DNA of 64,000 nt, from assembly GCA_964426605.1 (NCBI GenBank), contig CAYRQK010000001.1:558001-622000 (forward strand), given 5' to 3'. Below the pieces are notes generated by a model. That model was given only the letters and a program-made list of their open reading frames with translations. It did not search any database and was not told where the DNA came from. The stretch is from JAGQNT01 sp964426605 (GTDB taxonomy: Bacteria; Patescibacteriota; Saccharimonadia; Saccharimonadales; UBA4665). Position numbers and translations under genes: made by a program. Below, one piece after another: positions 1 to 7,742 of the stretch (its first letter is position 1; the number at the start of each line of letters is the position of its first letter).

Positions 1-302
1 ATACCTGCATACTCCAATAGATGTTGCTCTAGAGTGATGCGGCCCTGTTTGCCGTCCAAGACGCCATCGAGCTTGCCCATCCGAAACTGTACGTTCAGAT
101 CGGCAATCTTTTCATCTAAAATGTCGCCGTCTAACTTGGGTTCAACCAAGTTATCCCAGACATCTTTTGGATATAGATGCAGGTACTCGCCAAAGCCCCT
201 GGTGATGACTACCCCGTTTGCGAACTTGCTTCGAAGCTCGGTCGGTATGGTTAACCGCCGCTTCTCATCAAGCTTGCGTTCGAAGTAATCTACTGTGGCC
301 AT
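1..302 (-). CDS. mraZ: Transcriptional regulator MraZ (5' part, cut by window edge)
   Basis: MraZ is the DNA-binding regulator at the head of the division and cell wall (dcw) cluster. About 100 codons are visible, and the C-terminus lies beyond base 1. The N-terminal half carries the family signature DEKRRLTIP near residue 12, then VITRGFGEYLHLYP, and a second copy of the fold begins with QGRITLEQ. The ATG at 302-300 is preceded by a Shine-Dalgarno-like AAGGGA six bases upstream. It is read leftwards from a promoter at about 385-414 that carries GTGGG repeats, fitting MraZ autoregulation. The dcw genes would be expected to the left of the window. Confidence 0.93.
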   Translation of the reverse strand, partial: MATVDYFERKLDEKRRLTIPTELRSKFANGVVITRGFGEYLHLYPKDVWDNLVEPKLDGDILDEKIADLNVQFRMGKLDGVLDGKQGRITLEQHLLEYAG

Positions 303-362
303 TGACGTCCCTTAAGTTGCTAGTGGTTTTTATTTTTCGGTAGGTAGGCTGGTTTTGGTCTA

Positions 363-408
363 CCTACGTGTACCCACTGCCATGAATATACTACCCACAC
401 TCACCCAC
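363..408 (-). promoter_or_regulatory. Candidate MraZ box array
   Basis: Read on the minus strand, GTGGG occurs at 404-408, 394-398 and 373-377, with GTAGG at 363-367. Steps are 10, 21 and 10 bases, so all lie on one helix face. MraZ is known to bind direct repeats of TGGG-type sequence with about ten-base periodicity upstream of its own gene. The array brackets the -10 element at 385-390, so binding should repress mraZ. Confidence 0.65.
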
Positions 409-414
409 TTGCAA
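385..414 (-). promoter_or_regulatory. Promoter of mraZ
   Basis: TTGCAA at 414-409 and TATATT at 390-385 are separated by 18 bases. The implied 5' leader to the mraZ ATG at 302 is about 75 bases, long for this window, and contains the MraZ-box-like repeats. Confidence 0.5.
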
Positions 415-425
415 GCACTTTATAC

Positions 426-455
426 AAAATAAGTGGTGTTTGTGACACCACTTAT
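426..455 (-). terminator. Stem-loop terminator downstream of the SH3-like protein gene
   Basis: A perfect 11-base inverted repeat (429-439 with 445-455, five-base loop) is followed on the minus strand by TTTTGTAT. It lies about 87 bases past the stop codon at 542 and separates that transcript from the mraZ promoter. The stem is AT-rich, so efficiency is uncertain. Confidence 0.55.
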
Positions 456-460
456 CCACA
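452..460 (+). promoter_or_regulatory. Isolated DnaA-box match TTATCCACA
   Basis: The nonamer exactly matches the DnaA-box consensus and overlaps the right arm of the neighbouring stem-loop. Only one copy is seen nearby, so it is not an origin by itself. It could be chance or a DnaA-responsive site near the mraZ promoter. Confidence 0.3.
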
Positions 461-541
461 GTTTTTCAGATGAAGACCATAAAGCACCACATGTTGTGCT
501 TGCCTGCCAACCCGTACCACCATTCTAAGATCCGGCGGGGG

Positions 542-1096
542 TTAGTTCGATTGGGGCAATTCGGCATTGAACGCGCCGATATTACCCTGGGTCGCTTCGG
601 CCACCGGCACACCAGGATTACCATCAACCACAAATCCATGGTCCTCGATATGTACGCCAACACTACCCCTCTTTCCATAGTCAAATTCTTGCACCGCACC
701 AGGCTGGTCGGTCAGCTGACCGAGGTTAACCCAAACAATATTATCGGTGTCGGCCACCTTTGCGGTCGAGTCTGGGTTATAAAATCCAACCCAGCCAGGC
801 TTGTCCGCCGACTTTATGGGTACTTTAACAAGTACCTGCTTGCCTTCAGGTACCTTGTACACGATATTATTTTCGCCGGATGAACCATCGTTTTCCATGA
901 TAGGAGTACTGCGCATATTAACCCCCGCATTCAGTAACATGAATTCGCTGTTCGCCTGAGTGACCTTAGCTACCTCAGCCCTCCGGTACGAATCATCGCC
1001 GCCCTTTTCATGAGCCAGTCCGGCTACACCCAGCGCAAACATGCCAATAACGGCCGCCGGGACACCTGCCCGCTTCATGAGTTTATTGTGGTTCAT
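542..1096 (-). CDS. Small exported protein with SH3-like (SH3b) domain
   Basis: This 184-residue protein has a hydrophobic segment at about residues 9-27, probably a signal peptide or anchor. A region from about residue 50 includes NMRSTP, the hallmark start of bacterial SH3-like domains, which usually bind peptidoglycan or other cell-surface ligands. The ATG at 1096 is chosen because GGAAGGA lies about nine bases upstream; a longer in-frame reading would overlap the preceding gene. It is the second gene of a two-gene unit with the exported protein ending at 1116, and is followed by a stem-loop terminator. The precise ligand is unknown. Confidence 0.75.
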   Translation of the reverse strand: MNHNKLMKRAGVPAAVIGMFALGVAGLAHEKGGDDSYRRAEVAKVTQANSEFMLLNAGVNMRSTPIMENDGSSGENNIVYKVPEGKQVLVKVPIKSADKPGWVGFYNPDSTAKVADTDNIVWVNLGQLTDQPGAVQEFDYGKRGSVGVHIEDHGFVVDGNPGVPVAEATQGNIGAFNAELPQSN

Positions 1097-1115
1097 AGTA
1101 TATAATTCCTTCCGA

Positions 1116-1376
1116 TTAGAGGCCGCTACTACTCGGTAGGCGCAAGCCACCGTCGAAGTGCACCATGTGGCGGGTTGTTTCGTTCTCGCGCTCTGTTGCG
1201 GTCGAAAATTCCCTCGCCAGCCGAAGGCTCATAGGCAGCACGATTCGCTTGTCTTCGTGATCCTCAGCTTGTGTAGCTAGACCGCTCACATGAAAGGCGG
1301 TCGCCATCGCAATAGCGACCGCACCTATGCGGACCTGGTGGCTCCGTTGATATTTATTTTTTATATTTGTTTTCAT
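1116..1376 (-). CDS. Small putative exported protein, unrecognised
   Basis: The 86-residue product has a basic N-terminus, a hydrophobic stretch at about residues 16-34 typical of a signal peptide, then a charged tail rich in His, Glu and Arg. I do not recognise the family. An in-frame ATG at 1403 overlaps the -10 element (1404-1409) and would not be transcribed, so the ATG at 1376 is preferred. No Shine-Dalgarno is visible, and the short leader is almost wholly an inverted repeat. It is read with the downstream SH3-like protein gene, 19 bases away, so both products may act in the cell envelope. Confidence 0.55.
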   Translation of the reverse strand: MKTNIKNKYQRSHQVRIGAVAIAMATAFHVSGLATQAEDHEDKRIVLPMSLRLAREFSTATERENETTRHMVHFDGGLRLPSSSGL

Positions 1377-1403
1377 GTTTGTAATTTTTATGATTACAAA
1401 CAT
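1375..1403. promoter_or_regulatory. Operator-like perfect inverted repeat at promoter/start junction
   Basis: ATGTTTGTAAT at 1375-1385 and its reverse complement at 1393-1403 are separated by seven bases. The repeat runs from just after the -10 element to the start codon of the gene at 1376. It could be a repressor operator, or an RNA hairpin hiding the start codon. Confidence 0.5.
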
Positions 1404-1432
1404 ACTCTAGCAAAACTTTAGCGTTTTGTCAA
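1404..1432 (-). promoter_or_regulatory. Strong promoter for the two small exported proteins
   Basis: TTGACA at 1432-1427 and TAGAGT at 1409-1404 have a 17-base spacer. The spacer holds a second inverted repeat, CAAAAC-N6-GTTTTG at 1411-1428. Confidence 0.75.
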
Positions 1433-1451
1433 TGTTATGACATGAGAGTAG

Positions 1452-2873
1452 TTACGTCGCGAGGGTGTGTTGCAGATTGTGTACGAGTTTTGCACTAACC
1501 TCGGCACCAAGTGCCGCTTCAGTCGCCTCGACCCAGGCTCGTACCACTGGCTGAGTGCCTGATGGCAAGACAACCACCCGCCCGGCTCCCGCAAGACTCG
1601 CTTCGGCCTCGGCCTTGGCGGCCAGCAAACGCTCGTCGGTCTTAGCAATCTTGATGCCTGCAGGCAGTTGAACGGATTCCATGTGCTCTGGCCATAGCGG
1701 CAGCTCTTGGTGCATGTCACCAAGGGTCATATCCCGGCTCGTGGCCCAGCACGCCAACCAGGCAGCCATGCGCACGCCATCGCCGCTAGACAGCCAGTCT
1801 GTGTCAACCAGGTGACCACTGAACTCGCCACCGATATGCCACGGTTTGCCTTCCTGCTGTAACTGTAAAAGCCTCCGGGTAACGTGCACGTCGCCATTGG
1901 CGCAATATTCAAACTCAATACCATCCTGCTGGAGCCGAGTAACGAGTCCGCTATTGGTGTACTCGGTGCCGACAATACCTGGCTCATTATGAGCCATCGC
2001 CCACATGATGTGATTGCCTGTGAGTTCAACAAGTTTGCGCGAACCGCTTTTGCCCGGCACGACACCAACCGCCATCAGTCGGTCGGCATCACCATCGTTG
2101 GCTAGACCACCGATAAAGCCAGGGTGATCCGTAATACTCGGCCTGTCCGCCAAAAATTCTTTGAGCCCACGCAAGTCGGCGGCGCCACAGTGTTCATTAA
2201 TACGCCCTCCATCATCGCAAGCATATTCGATAACTTTGGCACCTAACGAACGAAGAATCTGTGGCGTGAACTCCTTGCCCGCACCATACGCACCGTCGAC
2301 AACGACTAGCTTATTGGCCAGCGGCCGTACGCGCTCAAAAGTTTTGCGAACATCGGCAAGCACCTGGCGGCCGTATTCGGACTTGAGCATATCTCCCCAC
2401 CTGTCAACTTTTGGCTCGGGGTGTTTGGGCACATCTACATTACCGCGGACAAGTTCCCAATATTTGTGGCTAATATTCTGAGCTTGTTCATCGGAGGGCT
2501 TGCGACCATCGGGCAAATACTTGAGGCCATTATCGCCCTCGGGATTATGACTAGCAGTAACTGACATCGCACCGATGCCCTCAAGCTCGACGGTCATCTT
2601 TTGGATAGCGGGCGTTGGCACAACACCCATGTCGACGACAAAATCACTGGCGATACGTGCTCCGCCAATCGCGCCGGACTTGAGCTCGTACGTGGAAGCA
2701 CGCGTATCACCACCAACAATAAATGCCCCGCGACCACCCTGCTCGTGCTGTGTCATAACAGTAGCAAGTGACAAGAATGCTGCCGTCTCGTAGTTAATGC
2801 GAGCCGGGCCAGATTGATCTAACTCGACTGGACCGCGAAAACCATCCGTACCGTCTAATACTCGTTCGCTCAT
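1452..2873 (-). CDS. Phosphohexomutase (phosphomannomutase/phosphoglucomutase family)
   Basis: The enzyme interconverts hexose 1-phosphates and 6-phosphates, supplying sugar nucleotides for envelope glycans. All family signatures are in order over 473 residues: GGDTRAST near 54, the phosphoserine loop VTASHNPEG (Ser108), the magnesium loop DGDADR (260-265), the sugar-binding loop GGEFSGH (348-354) and a C-terminal phosphate-binding SGTQPVVR. Length is normal for the family. Whether the preferred substrate is mannose, glucose or glucosamine phosphate cannot be told from these motifs. TATAAT lies eight bases before the ATG, so the message is probably leaderless. Confidence 0.93.
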   Translation of the reverse strand: MSERVLDGTDGFRGPVELDQSGPARINYETAAFLSLATVMTQHEQGGRGAFIVGGDTRASTYELKSGAIGGARIASDFVVDMGVVPTPAIQKMTVELEGIGAMSVTASHNPEGDNGLKYLPDGRKPSDEQAQNISHKYWELVRGNVDVPKHPEPKVDRWGDMLKSEYGRQVLADVRKTFERVRPLANKLVVVDGAYGAGKEFTPQILRSLGAKVIEYACDDGGRINEHCGAADLRGLKEFLADRPSITDHPGFIGGLANDGDADRLMAVGVVPGKSGSRKLVELTGNHIMWAMAHNEPGIVGTEYTNSGLVTRLQQDGIEFEYCANGDVHVTRRLLQLQQEGKPWHIGGEFSGHLVDTDWLSSGDGVRMAAWLACWATSRDMTLGDMHQELPLWPEHMESVQLPAGIKIAKTDERLLAAKAEAEASLAGAGRVVVLPSGTQPVVRAWVEATEAALGAEVSAKLVHNLQHTLAT

Positions 2874-2881
2874 ATGACAAA

Positions 2882-2887
2882 ATTATA
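2882..2887 (-). promoter_or_regulatory. -10 element, leaderless start of phosphohexomutase
   Basis: TATAAT is separated from the ATG at 2873 by eight bases, placing the transcription start at or next to the start codon. No good -35 element is seen. Confidence 0.6.
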
Positions 2888-2933
2888 CTACGCCATGGTC
2901 TATTACTGAACACAAAATTGTGTCAGCCGATGG

Positions 2934-3578
2934 TCACAATTCGATAGTTACCGGTTGACCAGTTTCGAGTTTATGGAACACAATGCCGTGGCCAGCGAAT
3001 ATACGCTCCATCTTATCGTACGAGCTACGGCGCGCCTCGTCGCTCCAGTGCCAATCGTGGATAGGCAAAATGTGCTTAGGCTTGAGCTTCAGCGCAAGCT
3101 TCACAGCATTAACTGTGGAGCCCCATGGCGCTTGCACCGGTAATGCCAGGATTGCCTTGCTCTCATGGAAGTCATGACTATCACCCGGGTCACTCAGCAA
3201 GTCCAGGTAGTGCACACCAATCTCCTGGGGCGGATCAGTATCAAAAAACGGACGGATAATAGCGTGTGGCGCATCGAAAAAGGTAATGCCAGGGCTCGGC
3301 TGATCGATCGCCTGGATACCCTCAGCAGCCAGCATTTCGACAACTTCCGTTGGGGCAGTAATGCGTACTTGTGGAAACTTTCCAATCAGTTGCTTGATGA
3401 GCGGGATACTAAAATGGTCAGCGTGCTTGTGTGTAATGATGATGTCGTCGAGATATTCGAGCTTGGTAATATCGAGTGCCTGCTCGCTCATGGTGCCGGG
3501 ATCGAATAGCGCCGTACGATTAACCGGATCGGGCATCTCTACAAGTAAACACGAATGGACAAATTTCGTAATTTTCAC
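2934..3578 (-). CDS. Metallo-beta-lactamase-fold hydrolase
   Basis: This 214-residue protein has the fold's metal-binding motif THKHADH at residues 49-55 (His50, His52, Asp54, His55), a later Asp/His-rich stretch (DPGDSHDFH) and a terminal HILPIHDWHW that can supply the remaining ligands. Such UlaG-like or YfhI-like proteins hydrolyse phosphoester or lactone bonds, and the substrate here is unknown. The GTG at 3578 is chosen because AAAGGAGGT sits five bases upstream; the reading frame is open further but has no ribosome site there. It stands alone on the minus strand with a TATAAT at 3609-3604. Confidence 0.85.
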   Translation of the reverse strand: MKITKFVHSCLLVEMPDPVNRTALFDPGTMSEQALDITKLEYLDDIIITHKHADHFSIPLIKQLIGKFPQVRITAPTEVVEMLAAEGIQAIDQPSPGITFFDAPHAIIRPFFDTDPPQEIGVHYLDLLSDPGDSHDFHESKAILALPVQAPWGSTVNAVKLALKLKPKHILPIHDWHWSDEARRSSYDKMERIFAGHGIVFHKLETGQPVTIEL

Positions 3579-3603
3579 CAGCAACCTCCTTTGGTACCTG
3601 TAT

Positions 3604-3609
3604 ATTATA
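3604..3609 (-). promoter_or_regulatory. -10 element of MBL hydrolase gene
   Basis: TATAAT lies 25 bases before the GTG start. The short leader carries a near-perfect Shine-Dalgarno, AAAGGAGGT. Confidence 0.55.
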
Positions 3610-3674
3610 CCGCCCAGGCGGGCCACTCGTCTGTAAAAAGTCAGACCAGAGACCGGCCAGCCACGGCCGCAGTG

Positions 3675-5198
3675 TTACTCGTGCTCACCAATGATTGCTA
3701 AAATATCAGCGCCGTATTGTTCGGATTTTTTGGGTCCGAAGCCTTTGGTGGCCCGTAGTTCTTGCAATGACTTCGGGGGGTGTGCTGCCAAAGTTTCGAG
3801 TGTTGCGTCGTGAGCCACGATGTAAGCCGGTATGCCGTCGGCACGAGCCCGTTTGGCCCGCCACGTCTTGAGTGCGATCAACAACTCGGTATCCGGCACT
3901 GCTGCTGCCGGCTCAGGAGCATCATCGTGTTCCGGTGCATCTTCCGTGATATTGGCGAGCGATTTGGATGAGGCACGCAGTTCACTATCAAACTCGTAAA
4001 TATCGGGGTGCAGCTGCAGTGCCATGTTGTTAATGCCTACCAGATAGACACCGCCGATGGAGCGCACACGGCTCAGTGCCACGTAACCCATACCAGGCGT
4101 GAACGAACGACTGAGGTCCATATAGGCACCGTCGAGGCTCATGCCCTGGCTCTTGTGGATAGTGATGGCCCAAGCCAGCCGTAGCGGCAACTGCGTGGCT
4201 GTGGCGCGGATCTTGCCGTCCTCGGTCAGATTCCATTCGTGCGACTCTACAACGATCTCTTTGCCACTTTGCAGTTGTACGACCGGTTGACCGTGCGCAA
4301 AGTCAACGACCCTACCCCGAGTACCATTAGCGAATCCTTGTGCATAATCGTTGACCACGAACATCACTTCGGCACCCTCGGCCACCGTCAGCTCCTCGGG
4401 TGCCAGTAGCGTTTTGACGAACTGCTCAATCTTAGCCTTCGAGCCGCTAGTCGCCATCCGATAGGTGTGCTTGGGACCGTCGAGCGCCGCCAATTGGCGA
4501 CTATTGATGCTATCGACGTCAGTGTTGTGCGAGTACAGTTTGGTTGCTACCACACCCTCGCCAGGACGCTTACCAATACGGTTGCGCAACAGCTCTTCGT
4601 GCATCTCATTGATATCACCACGGCGCATGGCCTCGAGTAGATCGAGTAAGCCATCACCGATTTCTGTTTGGCGGTGCTGCTCGGTAATGTAACAGATCTT
4701 GGGATCAAGCTCACGCCACGCCCGGCTAGTGTGCGCAAAATCGATAACTTCGTTGCCCCGACTGACGGGCGGCAGCTGGAACAAGTCGCCCACCACAACG
4801 ACCTGCAGGCCACCGAAAGGTTTGTCGTTATCACGTAGCAATTTGCACACCTGGTCGACCATATCGAACCGCTTGCCGTGGAGCATGGATATCTCGTCGA
4901 TTACCAGGATATCGACGCTATTGTAGCGCTTGATGAGCCGATCATTGTTATGCAGATTTTCGAGGTCCCACTCACTCAAACTGTCTTTGATTCCCAGACC
5001 CGACCACGAATGAATCGTGCTGCCACTAATGTGCGTAGCGGCAATACCCGTACTAGCTGTGACGGCGATACGTTTGCCGCGGCGCTGAGCTCGATGGATA
5101 AATTCGTTCAGTACATAGGTTTTGCCAGCACCCGGCGCACCGGTCAAGAAAACCGATGAACCCTCGAGCATAACCTGCAAAGCCTGGCGTTGTCTCAT
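3675..5198 (-). CDS. PIF1-like superfamily 1B helicase with C-terminal HRDC domain
   Basis: The 507-residue protein begins directly with the helicase core: Walker A GAPGAGKT (20-27), Ia motif VTASTGIAA, Walker B DEISML (101-106), a Gln-motif-like GDLFQLPPV, and C-terminal AITIHKSQGMSLD and VALSRVRS motifs typical of PIF1/RecD-type helicases. Residues from about 440 form an HRDC domain (LKTWRAKRARADGIPAYIV...GFGPKKSEQYG), a nucleic-acid-binding module also found in RecQ. PIF1 proteins unwind 5' to 3' and resolve G-quadruplexes or stalled forks. TATAAT ends nine bases before the ATG, implying a leaderless message. Confidence 0.9.
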   Translation of the reverse strand: MRQRQALQVMLEGSSVFLTGAPGAGKTYVLNEFIHRAQRRGKRIAVTASTGIAATHISGSTIHSWSGLGIKDSLSEWDLENLHNNDRLIKRYNSVDILVIDEISMLHGKRFDMVDQVCKLLRDNDKPFGGLQVVVVGDLFQLPPVSRGNEVIDFAHTSRAWRELDPKICYITEQHRQTEIGDGLLDLLEAMRRGDINEMHEELLRNRIGKRPGEGVVATKLYSHNTDVDSINSRQLAALDGPKHTYRMATSGSKAKIEQFVKTLLAPEELTVAEGAEVMFVVNDYAQGFANGTRGRVVDFAHGQPVVQLQSGKEIVVESHEWNLTEDGKIRATATQLPLRLAWAITIHKSQGMSLDGAYMDLSRSFTPGMGYVALSRVRSIGGVYLVGINNMALQLHPDIYEFDSELRASSKSLANITEDAPEHDDAPEPAAAVPDTELLIALKTWRAKRARADGIPAYIVAHDATLETLAAHPPKSLQELRATKGFGPKKSEQYGADILAIIGEHE

Positions 5199-5207
5199 AG
5201 ACTATGT

Positions 5208-5213
5208 ATTATA
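5208..5213 (-). promoter_or_regulatory. -10 element, leaderless start of helicase gene
   Basis: TATAAT is followed by nine bases and then the ATG at 5198. It sits just downstream of the NYN gene's stop codon. Confidence 0.6.
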
Positions 5214-5220
5214 TCAGCGA

Positions 5221-5790
5221 TCACTTGCTGACCGGGGGTTTCTTGCGGCGGTCGCGGTACTCGAGTTGACGACGGAAATTGTCGAGGCGCACCACGTATT
5301 GTTCATATTTATGATACAGACTGGAGTATTTCCGAGTTGGTGCTAACAGATGAAGCAGTTTGCCCTGTTCATCTAGGTACTCAACCAGGCAGTAAAAATC
5401 GCCGTCGCCCGACACCACAATTGCTTTGTCATATAAGGCAAAATCTTTCATGGCCCACAGTACGAGCTCGGCGTCGATGTTGCCCTTGACCGGCTTCTTC
5501 TCGTGCTCCTCGTCTTTGCCCTGCTCGGTCTCGTCGAGTTGCGGACGGGTCATATCGAACGTCGGCTTAAGCACAATGGCGTAACCCTGGTCATGCAACT
5601 GCTCGTACATAGTCTCGAACTCTGGCACGTAGCCAATAAACATGTACGCCTTGGTGACACCATACTCATCGGTTAGCCACTGGCGAAACTTGGCCCAGTT
5701 CATCTTCCAGCCATCCTTCTGTGTGGTGACATTGAGATTTTGGCTGTCGATGTAGGCATAGATCTCTGGTTTGTCATGTCTTTTGGTCAT
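5221..5790 (-). CDS. NYN domain protein (LabA/DUF88 type), putative ribonuclease
   Basis: NYN domains are PIN-like nucleases that cut RNA with metal ions bound by conserved acidic residues. The 189-residue protein shows the expected set: Asp15 in YIDSQNLN, Asp106 in KGNIDAELVL, and Asp129/Asp131 in VVSGDGDFYCLVEYL. Between them lies a charged Glu/Lys-rich insertion at about residues 85-103. The C-terminus is strongly basic (YRDRRKKPP), suiting nucleic acid binding. An extended -10 (TGGTATGAT) ends six bases before the ATG, so translation is probably leaderless. The target RNA is unknown. Confidence 0.88.
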   Translation of the reverse strand: MTKRHDKPEIYAYIDSQNLNVTTQKDGWKMNWAKFRQWLTDEYGVTKAYMFIGYVPEFETMYEQLHDQGYAIVLKPTFDMTRPQLDETEQGKDEEHEKKPVKGNIDAELVLWAMKDFALYDKAIVVSGDGDFYCLVEYLDEQGKLLHLLAPTRKYSSLYHKYEQYVVRLDNFRRQLEYRDRRKKPPVSK

Positions 5791-5796
5791 GACACC

Positions 5797-5805
5797 ATCA
5801 TACCA
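5797..5805 (-). promoter_or_regulatory. Extended -10, leaderless start of NYN gene
   Basis: TGG-TATGAT occupies 5805-5797 and ends six bases upstream of the ATG at 5790. Confidence 0.55.
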
Positions 5806-5826
5806 TCAACTCAAGTTATGAGAGGG

Positions 5827-6324
5827 CTAGACCCGCCGAGCTTGCCGCTGCATACTCACGGCGGCATGTAGTAGCCTCATGAATTCACGGACCTGCTCAT
5901 GAGAGCCCCGTGTCACATCCACATCGTGATGCTCGCCGCCGCCTACAACCTTTTGAGCCAGTCCTTCATGCCACGGCTTTATACGTTCAAATGCACTTGC
6001 TTCAATCCACTGTTGTTCGGACGTTAGGTCGTCGACCAAAATCGAAAGGCTACTAGGTGCCTCAGAAGCATCAGGTGCCCGGAAACCAAAATAAACATCC
6101 TCGCGACGACGATCCATCACCGTATTATGCCGCTGTCGCAAGACATATGCCGGAGCTCCGTCGAGAGCCGTCAGCTGCATCAGCTCTACCGATTCATCGT
6201 CAGGCAATTGCACCGGTAAGCCACCGTATTCTAGCTCTTGCAGGTGGCCCGCCGCCGCATGCAAGTGGAACTCATCCTCGACCGCTAACATAGCAGAAAC
6301 TTGTACATTTATGTATTCGCCCAT
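5827..6324 (-). CDS. Unrecognised soluble protein
   Basis: I do not recognise this 165-residue, mildly acidic protein. No signal peptide or membrane segment is visible. The ATG at 6324 is favoured because AAAGGAGCGG lies about seven bases upstream. An in-frame ATG at 6384 would add 20 residues and lies six bases after the -10 element, so a leaderless longer form is also possible. The promoter has a consensus TTGACA and an inverted repeat in its spacer. The gene opens a run of four unfamiliar soluble or anchored proteins reaching to 8378. Confidence 0.6.
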   Translation of the reverse strand: MGEYINVQVSAMLAVEDEFHLHAAAGHLQELEYGGLPVQLPDDESVELMQLTALDGAPAYVLRQRHNTVMDRRREDVYFGFRAPDASEAPSSLSILVDDLTSEQQWIEASAFERIKPWHEGLAQKVVGGGEHHDVDVTRGSHEQVREFMRLLHAAVSMQRQARRV

Positions 6325-6390
6325 GGTACCGCTCCTTTGTTTTACGTCTGGTGTTTCTATAGGATCGTCGTGTGGCGATTCCATGACTCT

Positions 6391-6418
6391 GTTATACACC
6401 CGCCTTTGGGTGTGTCAA
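6391..6418 (-). promoter_or_regulatory. Promoter with inverted repeat in the spacer
   Basis: TTGACA at 6418-6413 and TATAAC at 6396-6391 have a 16-base spacer. ACACCC-N6-GGGTGT (6396-6413) fills the spacer exactly, so a dimeric regulator bound there would block polymerase. Confidence 0.65.
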
Positions 6419-6436
6419 GAACCCCAAACACGTGTG

Positions 6437-7033
6437 TCACTCGGCAATAAACTCAGAGCGGCCGGATTTACTGCACAAAGACATAATATCCGCCTGAAGT
6501 TGGCCACAGTCTGCGCGACTCACCTGCTCCATCTCGAGCTCGGCCGATAGTATGTCCACGGCATCATCCGCCAAGTATGCACGATCTAGAAAGTTATCGA
6601 GTTCCATTGGATCCGTAGCGGGGAGTTGGCACGCCCGGCGAAGCGCATGAAATACCGCATCACGATCCCACTCGAACTTATACTTGGTAGTAACCGCCTC
6701 GACGGAGCTATCTTCGCGACACTGCGACCACGTAGATATTTTCAGGCGCAAGCTCCAGTGGTTTTTGGGCACCTCAGGCGTCGGTGAAATACGACGAATA
6801 TGTGCCGTGAGTTTGTGCTCCAAGCCAACGACTTTGTCGGGACCTCCGGATCCAATTGCGGTTTCAAACGGCTCAATATGCATAAAACGGGCATTGCGAT
6901 AGTGCACACCTGGGCGTAAGTTTCGCTGGCGACGTGCCACCTGCGCCGCTATAGCGGTCAACGAGAATAACTGTTCTGGTTCGGGCAAGAGTTCGAGGCC
7001 GTGCCGTTCAACACCGGGCTGCGCGTGGCTCAC
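6437..7033 (-). CDS. Unrecognised soluble protein
   Basis: This 198-residue protein resembles no family I can name. It has a basic, Arg/His-rich first half and an acidic, helical second half with several Cys near the C-terminus (DCGQLQADIMSLCSKSG). No membrane segment is predicted by eye. It starts with GTG at 7033, whose G is the last base of the upstream gene's TAG, so the two are translationally coupled. Its coupling to a tail-anchored protein suggests that the two products interact. Confidence 0.6.
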   Translation of the reverse strand: MSHAQPGVERHGLELLPEPEQLFSLTAIAAQVARRQRNLRPGVHYRNARFMHIEPFETAIGSGGPDKVVGLEHKLTAHIRRISPTPEVPKNHWSLRLKISTWSQCREDSSVEAVTTKYKFEWDRDAVFHALRRACQLPATDPMELDNFLDRAYLADDAVDILSAELEMEQVSRADCGQLQADIMSLCSKSGRSEFIAE

Positions 7034-7692
7034 TACAAACCCTCGGAAGACTTATCAAAATATCGCCGCGCGACAACAATGGCGATCGTGGCACCAAGAG
7101 CAATTTTGGCAACATCGAGCACGTGCTTTCGTACTCCTGGTTCGGGCATGGTAATCTCAATTTTCATCGAGTCCTGGGCTTTGGTATCAAGATTTTTGCC
7201 ATGGACAACGTCATGCTTGTCTTGAACATGGCCCGCAAATAACTCAACGTCGCCCGCCAGGTACGCCCGATAGACCGTATAGGTATTCTCGGCAAGGCTC
7301 TTCCCGTCGTCAGACTCCTGGTACAGATCGTCAACTAGCTGAGATACACTCTCACCATCAAGCGCCTCAAAACATTCATGCCCAACCAGCTGGCTCAATA
7401 ATTCGACCCTCTCGTTATCGTCTTGCTGCCATAGTTTCTCGAGCTCCGCTTTTTCTCCATCAATATCTTGGCTTGATCTACGGATCACAACAGTAAGGTC
7501 CCGGAATGCCCCTGCCGTGCTCGTTATAAGTTCGGAGGTAGCCTCCTGATATTCCGACACATCTGGAGATTCTACGGCTACCGAAGAAAGCCAGTCGTAC
7601 AGGCCATGCCGCTCTTCATCAAACTTGTTAAGCATTTCTATGACAGGTATGTCGATATCTTCAAAAGGATTTTCTTGCCCTTGTTCGCTCAC
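7033..7692 (-). CDS. Unrecognised acidic protein with C-terminal membrane anchor
   Basis: The 219-residue product is strongly acidic and helical, possibly a coiled coil around residues 60-110. It ends in a single hydrophobic segment (VLDVAKIALGATIAIVVARR) at about residues 190-209 and a short charged tail, the layout of a tail-anchored protein with its bulk in the cytoplasm. The start is GTG at 7692 with AGGGGT a few bases upstream. It shares one base with the downstream 198-residue gene. No function can be assigned. Confidence 0.6.
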   Translation of the reverse strand: MSEQGQENPFEDIDIPVIEMLNKFDEERHGLYDWLSSVAVESPDVSEYQEATSELITSTAGAFRDLTVVIRRSSQDIDGEKAELEKLWQQDDNERVELLSQLVGHECFEALDGESVSQLVDDLYQESDDGKSLAENTYTVYRAYLAGDVELFAGHVQDKHDVVHGKNLDTKAQDSMKIEITMPEPGVRKHVLDVAKIALGATIAIVVARRYFDKSSEGL

Positions 7693-7742
7693 ATGTACCC
7701 CTATTCTCCCACGCCGTTTCCACTATTGTAGCACCAAGCTGG

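Noticed and set aside
1374..1403. Upstream ATG at 1403 for the small exported protein
   Set aside because: It lies upstream of the predicted transcription start and next to the -10 element.
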